From Gammaproteobacteria bacterium (lineage in GTDB: Bacteria; Pseudomonadota; Gammaproteobacteria; Xanthomonadales; Xanthomonadaceae), in contig JANXRY010000080.1 in the NCBI GenBank assembly GCA_025356635.1, positions 62,001-126,000 of the forward strand: DNA of 64,000 nucleotides. Reading direction: 5' to 3'. Of the stretch, positions 19,241-26,887 are shown in pieces. The translations under genes were made by a program, and so were the position numbers. Positions within the stretch are counted from its first letter, which is position 1. Every line of letters begins with the position of its first letter. A model generated the notes under the pieces. That model saw nothing but the letters and a program-made list of their open reading frames with translations, was not told the origin of the DNA and ran no database searches.

Positions 19241-20224
19241 ATGAACAACTCTTTCGAAAAACACGAACCGAACGAAGCCGCACTGATCACGGAGATGATC
19301 GACATCCTGCGCCGGAAGATGGAGCGCGACCACAAGAAGGGTGACACGCGCCGCGATGCCCATCCCAAGACCGTTGGCCTGTTGCGCGGCATCTTCGAAA
19401 TCGAATCCGACTTGCCGGGCGAGCTCGGGGTCGGTGTGTTCGCAACGCCGGAGATCTACGACTGTTGGGTGCGTGTCTCGAACGCCAGCGGCAAGGTGCA
19501 GTCGGATGCGATTCCGGATGCGCGCGGCATCGCCATCAAATTGATGGCGCATGGCGGTGACGGCAGCGCGCGCGATAAGTCGTTGGGCCAGGACTTTATC
19601 CTTCTGAACACACCGGTGATGCCGCTGGGCACGGTCGCGCTGTTCCGCGATGCGGTCTATTACGCGATCGAGATCTCGCCGCTATTTCTGGCCGGGAAGC
19701 TGCTGCTCACCGGCAACGCCGGCGTGTTGCTGGGTCTGGCGAAACTGCGCGGCACGCCGTCTTCGCCTTTGGATATCCGCTACTGGAGCACTACGCCGTA
19801 TCTGTTGGGAAAAAACATGGCGGTGAAGTATTCGTTGCAGCCCACATCGAACCATCGCAGCCGCAAGCAGTCAAAACCGGGCGAATCGTACCTGGGCGAA
19901 ACGATGCAGGCGCATCTGTTCAGCCATGTGGCGAGCTTCGATTTCTGCGTGCAACGGCACCAGCAAGGCATGGCGATCGAGGATGCCGCGCAGCGTTGGG
20001 ACGAACGCAAATCACCCTTCGTGAAAGTGGCGACGCTGCACCTGGCGAAACAATCGTTCCGCACGCCGGAACGCGATGCGCTGGCCGAAACCCTGTCGTT
20101 TTCGCCCGGCCACTCACTGCCCGAGCATGCGCCGCTTGGCGGCTTGAATCGCGCGCGCAGCAAGATCTACGAGGCGCTGTCGAAATTCCGGCACCAGCGC
20201 GACAAACGCGAAGATCTCGCCTGA
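19241..20224 (+). CDS. Catalase-family heme protein (short, SrpA-like)
   Basis: RRDAHPKTVGLLRGIFEI, CWVRVSNASGKVQSDAIPDARGIAIKLM. Confidence 0.78.
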   Translation: MNNSFEKHEPNEAALITEMIDILRRKMERDHKKGDTRRDAHPKTVGLLRGIFEIESDLPGELGVGVFATPEIYDCWVRVSNASGKVQSDAIPDARGIAIKLMAHGGDGSARDKSLGQDFILLNTPVMPLGTVALFRDAVYYAIEISPLFLAGKLLLTGNAGVLLGLAKLRGTPSSPLDIRYWSTTPYLLGKNMAVKYSLQPTSNHRSRKQSKPGESYLGETMQAHLFSHVASFDFCVQRHQQGMAIEDAAQRWDERKSPFVKVATLHLAKQSFRTPERDALAETLSFSPGHSLPEHAPLGGLNRARSKIYEALSKFRHQRDKREDLA

Positions 20225-20334
20225 CGACAGCGCTTGTCGATGCGTGCTTGCTGACCATTGCGGTTCGTGTTAACCCAGTGCGGGCTGGCATCGCCATTGT
20301 GTGCGATATGCGCCCATTCACTGGGGAGTGATGC

Positions 20335-21714
20335 ATGCACACGCCGAATCGTTACCAGATGCTGTTCGTGGCACTTACCGCTACCGCGTTCTTCGCCATT
20401 GCGCCGATCCAGCACGACGGCAAGAGTTCGGAAAAACAAGTCACCGGGCTTTCTTTCGCAGCGCAGACGCGCGTGGATCGACAGCCAGTAGCGTCGGCCA
20501 CCGCAACCGGATTCGATTCCGAGCGCGTGTGGAGCGGTAACGACGATTGGGAACCAACCGTTGCGCTGCAACCGAATTCATCGACTGTCTACCAATTGAC
20601 TACGCGCTACAACGGCACCAAGGCCTGCACCGGCTGCCCATTCCCGGTGATCGTCATTCGCCGCTCGATCGATGGTGGCAATACCTGGCAGGCCGATCAT
20701 TTCATCCCAACCACGAAATACCAAAAGAACGATCCCGAGTTGCAAGTCGGCGATGACGGCACGCTCTACCTGGCCTGGATGGACGAATACAAACCGGGCA
20801 TTCGCTTCAGTAAATCCACCAATGGCGGCAGCACCTGGACCACGCCGCTGTCGCTGACGCCGATCCAGGGCACGCCGAACTGGGGCGACAAGCCACTGCT
20901 GGTGATTTCGCCCAGCGGCAAGGATGTCTACATCGGCTTCAATGCCAGCGACGCCTACGTCGCCGCGTCGCATAACTACGGCGCCAGTTTCGGCGCGAAC
21001 GTCAAGATCAACAACGACACGCGCTACTGGTTCCACACCGCCGGCGCGGTGGCGGCCAATGGCGACGTCTATTTCGCCGCCTCTGATTTTTCCCAGGACT
21101 ACACCGGCGACGCCAACATCAGCGTGTTGAAGTCGAGCAATGGCGGCACGAGCTGGTCGATCCTGCGCGTCGATGTTTCGAAGGAAATGCCAGATTGCCC
21201 GTGGGCGATCGGCTGCACCTTCGGATTTTTCGGCACCATTGCTGGCCTTTCAGTCGATAGCGCCGGCAAGATCATGATCGCCTACAACGCCAACAACAGC
21301 GTGCGCGCGCCGATGCAGTTGTACGCCAAGACTTCGAGCAACGGCGGCGCGACCTGGAGCCCGCGCATCAGCATTGGCGCCGGCAGCCAGTACAACCACC
21401 ACAGCGTGCAGATGGTCAGCGGCCCGAGCCCGAACGAGTTCGCCGTGGTCTGGCAGGACGACCGCATGGGCATCAACACCGCCTGGAACGTCTGGCTACG
21501 GCATACGCTCGATGGTGGTTCGACCTGGGCCAATCCGGTGCGTCTTTCCGACCTCGGCACGGGCGCGCCGTACAAGACCGCCAACGGCCACAAGTTTCCC
21601 TACGGCGATTACCTCGGCATCGCCCGCGACAACGTCGGCATCTACCACGTGATCTGGGGCGAAGGCATCAGCTACACCGGCCCGGGTGGCACCTGGTACA
21701 CCAAGGGTCGTTGA
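20335..21714 (+). CDS. Secreted BNR/Asp-box repeat protein (sialidase-like propeller)
   Basis: Asp-box-like motifs SIDGGNTW, STNGGSTW, SSNGGTSW, SSNGGATW, TLDGGSTW. Confidence 0.8.
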   Translation: MHTPNRYQMLFVALTATAFFAIAPIQHDGKSSEKQVTGLSFAAQTRVDRQPVASATATGFDSERVWSGNDDWEPTVALQPNSSTVYQLTTRYNGTKACTGCPFPVIVIRRSIDGGNTWQADHFIPTTKYQKNDPELQVGDDGTLYLAWMDEYKPGIRFSKSTNGGSTWTTPLSLTPIQGTPNWGDKPLLVISPSGKDVYIGFNASDAYVAASHNYGASFGANVKINNDTRYWFHTAGAVAANGDVYFAASDFSQDYTGDANISVLKSSNGGTSWSILRVDVSKEMPDCPWAIGCTFGFFGTIAGLSVDSAGKIMIAYNANNSVRAPMQLYAKTSSNGGATWSPRISIGAGSQYNHHSVQMVSGPSPNEFAVVWQDDRMGINTAWNVWLRHTLDGGSTWANPVRLSDLGTGAPYKTANGHKFPYGDYLGIARDNVGIYHVIWGEGISYTGPGGTWYTKGR

Positions 21715-21731
21715 GTCGCGACCCCTGCCTA

Positions 21732-22691
21732 TCAAGCCGCAATGGCGTCCTGTGGCGACGACGCGATGTCGTCGCCCAACACACTCTTCCAAGCGAAGTA
21801 ATGCCCCGCGAACAGCAGTGGATACAGGCATAGCAGGACGACGAAATACAGCACGATGACTGCCACAACCGCCAGCACCGACGACACCAGTGACAGGATC
21901 CATACCAGCAGCGCCAGCACAAGCACAATGCAGACGAAGACCGCACCGAAAAACATGCTCGCCAACAGCGTGAACACCAAGAGTTTCAGCAGGTTTCTGG
22001 CCATTCCGACGGCACCCAGCCGCAACGCCTCGAGCGCACCAGTCGGGCGCAACGAAACTTCCGTGAAGCCGAGCATGTAAACGAACTGCAGCGGAATCAG
22101 CACCAGGAACATGCCGGCGTAGGCGATCCAGAACGCGGCCGGCAGCATCGGCGGCGTTTGTGGTGCGCCAGACAGGGCAGCCGCCTGATTCGCCATCATC
22201 TGTTGCTGAAAATCGATAAACGGCCCCATGAACGCCAGCATGAACAAGCCGATGACGCCGATGTAGATGGCCATGATGAGCAAGGCATAGCGGATGCCGC
22301 GCCACCATGCGTCCGCATCCCGGTAAGGTTTGAAGATATCGGTGGCGCCTACGGCATCTCCCCGATCGATGGCCTGGTACATCCGGAACCAGCCCATCAG
22401 CATCGGCGGAAACAAAACCAGACTCAGGACCAAGGTCAGACCGTACAGGCCGAAGAACATCGTCATGTTCCCGCCCATCATCGGCGCCTGCCCGGCCACC
22501 ATGCCGCCGCTGGCCATCGAACGGTACATGTTGCCGAACATCAATAACCACATCGGCAACATCAGCGCGAAAAAGCACAGGATCGTCAGCAGGCCGGCGC
22601 CGATCAGGCTGCCCGGATTTTTCCTGAACAGCCGGAACGCGTCGACGACCCAGCCGAACATCGACGAAATGCTTACGCTCTTGACAGACAT
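21732..22691 (-). CDS. Multi-TM membrane protein (BPSS1780-like)
   Basis: MSVKSVSISSMFGWVVDAFRLFRKNPGSLIGAGLLTIL; multiple hydrophobic helices. Confidence 0.7.
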   Translation of the reverse strand: MSVKSVSISSMFGWVVDAFRLFRKNPGSLIGAGLLTILCFFALMLPMWLLMFGNMYRSMASGGMVAGQAPMMGGNMTMFFGLYGLTLVLSLVLFPPMLMGWFRMYQAIDRGDAVGATDIFKPYRDADAWWRGIRYALLIMAIYIGVIGLFMLAFMGPFIDFQQQMMANQAAALSGAPQTPPMLPAAFWIAYAGMFLVLIPLQFVYMLGFTEVSLRPTGALEALRLGAVGMARNLLKLLVFTLLASMFFGAVFVCIVLVLALLVWILSLVSSVLAVVAVIVLYFVVLLCLYPLLFAGHYFAWKSVLGDDIASSPQDAIAA

Positions 22692-22812
22692 GCGCTTCCC
22701 CTTGCGATGGCGAGTCCCCCGGAATGCTCCGGGTCCCCACCGACAATCTAGCATCGGAACGGGCTGCAGTGCAGTTGTTGACAGCCCCGACAGTCGCGCC
22801 GACAGTTATGCC

Positions 22813-24327
22813 ATGGCGCGGCCAACCCGCTACGACGACATCCTTGCAACCATCGGCAACACGCCGGTGATCCGGCTGAACAAGCTGGCGCCGGCGCGGG
22901 TGAACGTGTTCGTCAAGAACGAGGCGTTCAACCCGATGGGTTCGGTCAAGGATCGCCTGGCATTGGGCATTATCGAAGATGCCGAACAGCGCGGTGCATT
23001 GAAGCCGGGGCAGACGGTGATCGAAGTCACCAGCGGCAACACCGGCATCGGCCTGGCGATGGTCTGCGCGGTCAAGGGTTATCCGCTGGTGGTGGTGATG
23101 GGTGAGAACTTCAGCGTCGAGCGGCGCAAGCTGATGCGTTTCCTCGGCGCCAAAGTCGTGCTCACGCCCGCCGCCGAACGTGGTACCGGCTCGATGAAGA
23201 AAGCTGAAGAGCTTGCCAAAGCGCACGGCTGGTTCCTGTGCCGGCAATTCGACAACGAAGCCAACGCCGACATGCACTCGCGCACCACCGCGCCAGAGAT
23301 CCTGGCCGCGTTCGCCGGCGAACGGCTCGACTATTTCGTTACTGGCGCCGGCACCGGCGGTACGCTCAAAGGAGTCGGCCGCGTACTCAAGGCCGAGCGA
23401 CCCGACACAAAAATCATCGTCTGTGAACCGGACAACTCCCCCGTGCTCGGCAGCGGCATCGGCCAGAAGCGCGGCGCCGACGGCAAGCCGAGCGAAAGCC
23501 ATCCACTGGCGCGGCCGCATGTGATGCAGGGCTGGTCCCCGGATTTCATTCCCAAGCTCACCGAGGACGCCTTGGCCCTGGACCTGGTCGACCGCATCGT
23601 TCCGATCAACGGCGCCGATGCCATGCGCTTTGCGCGCGAGCTGGCACTACGCGAAGGCATCTTCGTCGGCATTTCCGGCGGCGCAACCCTGGCTGGCGCC
23701 TTGCAGCTCTGCGACGAAGCACCCGACGGCGCGAACTTCCTGGTGATGCTGCCCGACACCGGTGAGCGCTATCTCAGCACGCCGCTGTTCGACAGCATCG
23801 GCGCCGACATGAACGATGCGGAGTGGGAAATATCGCGTTCTACGCCGGGCGCGCGTTTTGACGCGCCACCGCCTGCACCACCGGTCTGCGGATTGACACC
23901 ACCGGCGCCCGCGCCGAACGCTCTCGCCGTTTCCGCCGAGGTGCAGGAACTGGTCAAACGCTTCCTCGCCGATGCCGATCAACCGCTGGTGTTATTCGCG
24001 TTGGAGTGGTGCGAGTTCTGCTGGGCGCTGCGCAAGCTGTTCGCCCAGTGCAGCATTCCCTACCGCTCGGTGGACCTCGATTCGACCGCTTACCAGCAAG
24101 GCGATCGCGGCGGCCAGATCCGCGTGCTGCTGCGCGAACGCAGCGGCAGCCGCACCATCCCGCAGGTATTCGTCGGCGGCGAGTTCATCGGCGGCAGCAC
24201 CGACACGATGGAAGCCTTCAAGACCGGCCGCCTGCAGGCGTTGTTGCGCAGCAATGGCGTGAAGTTCGATGAAGACATGAAGCTTGATCCGTACAGCCTG
24301 ATGCCGGGATGGATCCAGAAAAGCTGA
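22813..24327 (+). CDS. PLP-dependent cysteine synthase fused to C-terminal glutaredoxin-like domain
   Basis: NPMGSVKDRLALG, VTSGNTGIGLAMV, GTGGTLKGVGRVL; C-terminal VLFALEWCEFCWALRKLF...TIPQVFVGGEFIGG. Confidence 0.9.
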   Translation: MARPTRYDDILATIGNTPVIRLNKLAPARVNVFVKNEAFNPMGSVKDRLALGIIEDAEQRGALKPGQTVIEVTSGNTGIGLAMVCAVKGYPLVVVMGENFSVERRKLMRFLGAKVVLTPAAERGTGSMKKAEELAKAHGWFLCRQFDNEANADMHSRTTAPEILAAFAGERLDYFVTGAGTGGTLKGVGRVLKAERPDTKIIVCEPDNSPVLGSGIGQKRGADGKPSESHPLARPHVMQGWSPDFIPKLTEDALALDLVDRIVPINGADAMRFARELALREGIFVGISGGATLAGALQLCDEAPDGANFLVMLPDTGERYLSTPLFDSIGADMNDAEWEISRSTPGARFDAPPPAPPVCGLTPPAPAPNALAVSAEVQELVKRFLADADQPLVLFALEWCEFCWALRKLFAQCSIPYRSVDLDSTAYQQGDRGGQIRVLLRERSGSRTIPQVFVGGEFIGGSTDTMEAFKTGRLQALLRSNGVKFDEDMKLDPYSLMPGWIQKS

Positions 24328-24360
24328 GCTGCGGCGTGTTCCGGACCGTGTGGGCGCCGC

Positions 24361-24735
24361 CTAGCGCTTCAACAAATTCTTCAAATCCGCGAATGGCGTG
24401 CCGGTTGCCGCCACGGTTTTGCTTTCGGCGTCGAGGGCGCTACCGCCGGTGTGGTCCACGTAACGCGAGTGTTCGTTGTCGTGGCAATACACGCACAACA
24501 ACTCCCAGTTGCTGCCGTCCGGCGGATTGCAGTCGTGATCGTGATTTTTGTGGTGAACCGTCAGCTCGCGCAGGTTGGCGCGGGTGAATTCGCGTGCGCA
24601 ACGGCCGCAGATCCACGGGTACAGCTTCAGCGCCTGCTCGCGATAACCCCGGTCACGCCGCTCGGCATCGCGGCGCGCGTCGGCGACGATGCGGTCGAGC
24701 TTGGCGTGGTCTATCGGTGGCTCGTTGGTCGGCAT
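24361..24735 (-). CDS. yajD: YajD-like HNH nuclease
   Basis: YPWICGRCAREFTRANLRELTVHHKNHDHDCNPPDGSNWELLCVYCHDNEHSR. Confidence 0.88.
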   Translation of the reverse strand: MPTNEPPIDHAKLDRIVADARRDAERRDRGYREQALKLYPWICGRCAREFTRANLRELTVHHKNHDHDCNPPDGSNWELLCVYCHDNEHSRYVDHTGGSALDAESKTVAATGTPFADLKNLLKR

Positions 24736-24819
24736 CCCGGTCCGGATTGTATCGCTGCCGCACGATGGCGTGCCGCGTTCCATGGCCAGGCCGGCCCGGC
24801 ATTGCGCCATAATCGCCGC

Positions 24820-25443
24820 ATGCAGCTCTACGGCCGCTCCAGCTCGCACTTCACCCGCATCCCGCGCATCTTCGCGGCCGAGGCGAAGGTGGAACTCGAC
24901 TTCGTGCTGATCCGCGACCTGATGTCGGTGAACGCGGACGATTTCGGCGGCCATCCGGCGCTGAAGATGCCGACGCTGCATACGGACTCTGGACTCTGGT
25001 ACGGCTCTTTGCCGATCTGCCGCGAACTGGTGGCCTGCTCGGACTCGGGCCTGGTCGTGGTCTGGCCGGAAGACTTGGCGCGGCCGGTGGCGGCCAACGC
25101 GCAGGAACTGGTGTCCACGGCGATGGCGACCGAGGTCGGTCTGATCATGGGCAAGGCGTCAGGCGTGACCGCAGACAATCCACAGCAGGTGAAGATGCGC
25201 GTCAGTCTGCTCGGGGTGATGGAATGGCTGGAACGCAACGCCAACCGCGCGCTCGCCACGCTGGCGCCGGACCGCGACCTGAGCTTCCTGGAAGTGTCGC
25301 TGTTCTGCCTGATCGAACACCTGCAATTCCGCGAAGTGCTGGCACTCGATCCCTATCCGCAACTACGCGCCTTCGCGCAGCTGTTTTCCGAGCGCAGCTC
25401 CGCCAAGGCCACCGCCTTCAAGTTCGATTTTCCGACGGGTTGA
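24820..25443 (+). CDS. Glutathione S-transferase-like protein
   Basis: MQLYGRSSSHFTRIPRIFAAEAKVELDFV...PTLHTDSGLWYGSLPICREL. Confidence 0.78.
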   Translation: MQLYGRSSSHFTRIPRIFAAEAKVELDFVLIRDLMSVNADDFGGHPALKMPTLHTDSGLWYGSLPICRELVACSDSGLVVVWPEDLARPVAANAQELVSTAMATEVGLIMGKASGVTADNPQQVKMRVSLLGVMEWLERNANRALATLAPDRDLSFLEVSLFCLIEHLQFREVLALDPYPQLRAFAQLFSERSSAKATAFKFDFPTG

Positions 25444-25446
25444 GGA

Positions 25447-25677
25447 TTAGCGGTTTAGTTGAGCCTTCAGCTCTTGAATCTCCAGCAGAACTTTCGCCAA
25501 CTCCGACTCTCTCGCATCCTCGGCCGGTTTGAGGAACCATGACGCGACGAAGCCGGCATGTACGGTCCATTCTCCACGGCGCTTTGCACGGGACGTTCCT
25601 CCTAGCCTTTGATTCTGGAAGTCTAAACCGCCGGCCGACAGGACACCGGAACGACTACTGTCGAGTACCATCCGCAT
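25447..25677 (-). CDS. Small hypothetical protein
   Basis: ORF only; convergent with the GST gene, lower-GC neighbourhood. Confidence 0.35.
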   Translation of the reverse strand: MRMVLDSSRSGVLSAGGLDFQNQRLGGTSRAKRRGEWTVHAGFVASWFLKPAEDARESELAKVLLEIQELKAQLNR

Positions 25678-25735
25678 GAGGCCTGAGCGGCAGGGGGAAC
25701 CATGCTGAGGATTCGATTGTCATTGCGTACGTTGA

Positions 25736-26146
25736 TTGTCCGCAATTCTGACCTCCCTCATGGCACTGTCATCCATGGCCTTGGCCGATACCAAGGTGTG
25801 GGTCAATAAAAATTCGGGCGTTTATCACTGTCCGGGCGGCCAGTACTACGGCAATACCGAAAAGGGTGAGTACCTTGCCGAGAGCGAAGCGGTTGCTTCC
25901 TGCTATCGTCTCGCCAACGGCCAAGTATGTTCGCCGCTGACAGCGCAGCAACCTCGGTGGTCAGCACGACAGAGCATTGCGCAAGGAGAGACTGGCAACG
26001 TGACTATGGTGTGGGTGAACACCAGCTCGCTGGTCTATCACTGTCCCGGCACACGTTATTACGGCGCGACAAAGAAGGGCAAGTATATTTCCGAGGCAGA
26101 AGCTATCGCCAGCGGCAATCGTCCAGCTTACGACGCGAAGTGTTAG
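25736..26146 (+). CDS. Small secreted protein with two tandem 47-aa VYHCPG/YYG repeats
   Basis: Repeats aa 19-65 and 90-136 share VWVNxxSxVYHCPGxxYYGxTxKGxYxxExEAxAS; TTG start; signal-like N-terminus. Confidence 0.7.
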   Translation: MSAILTSLMALSSMALADTKVWVNKNSGVYHCPGGQYYGNTEKGEYLAESEAVASCYRLANGQVCSPLTAQQPRWSARQSIAQGETGNVTMVWVNTSSLVYHCPGTRYYGATKKGKYISEAEAIASGNRPAYDAKC

Positions 26147-26219
26147 GCCTTGGGTCCCAAGCACCTACTGCCTCCTATGCGGGGTAATCGGGCAAACTGG
26201 CATGCGCGACGTATTCTCG

Positions 26220-26858
26220 TCAATTCAGCAGCTGGCAAGCCCCCATCCAACACTCCGCCAGCAGCTGCTTCCCATTCTTGCAGGTCGCCTCAAAAATTGA
26301 ACGCCCATTCGATTCGCTGACACGCTGAAAATTATCACTGCACTGATGATCTGCAAGCTCTTGCCGAGCTGTAGACTCCGCATCACCGACATACCCAGTA
26401 GCATGCGACGTTGGGACAGATGTCGGGCTTGCCGACTGAATCGATTGCGCATTCGAGGTCGATGTCCCGTCGTCAGAAAAGATCCAGATTGCCAGCGCCT
26501 TACCCTTTCGTTCAGCCGATACCCCAAAGATCGCTGCCGCAACCTTTGAACCGCTAGTTGGCTCACTCAACGCATCAAGTATTACGGCATTGGCCCCCAT
26601 CTTTCCCGCCGACTTCTTCATTGACTCAAACATTTTCGCTTCATCAGTGTAGAGGGCATCACCCGTAGAATTGAGAAGGGCAACTTCTTCATACCTGCGT
26701 GGAACCTGCGAAGCTGTGCGATATAAGGCCACATTTTGCGGAAGGACCAACGGTCTATTTGCCGTCGCAGTACCAAGTCGCGACGCATTTGTTGTCACGC
26801 AACCAGCCAATAACAACACGAGCACGACAGAACCAAGAAACGCAACTGGACGATTCAT
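26220..26858 (-). CDS. Lipoprotein with Cys-rich C-terminal segment
   Basis: MNRPVAFLGSVVLVLLLAGC lipobox; C-terminal CSDNFQRV..FEATCKNGKQLLAECWMGACQ. Confidence 0.75.
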   Translation of the reverse strand: MNRPVAFLGSVVLVLLLAGCVTTNASRLGTATANRPLVLPQNVALYRTASQVPRRYEEVALLNSTGDALYTDEAKMFESMKKSAGKMGANAVILDALSEPTSGSKVAAAIFGVSAERKGKALAIWIFSDDGTSTSNAQSIQSASPTSVPTSHATGYVGDAESTARQELADHQCSDNFQRVSESNGRSIFEATCKNGKQLLAECWMGACQLLN

Positions 26859-26887
26859 GTGACTCCCCTAGCATCATTACCTCAGGC

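Noticed and set aside
22780-22805. Three GACAG direct repeats upstream of the cysteine synthase fusion
   Set aside because: Short motif with irregular spacing (9 and 12 nt); likely chance.
21496-23520. 674-aa minus-strand ORF
   Set aside because: Runs antisense through three well-supported genes; no recognisable domain.
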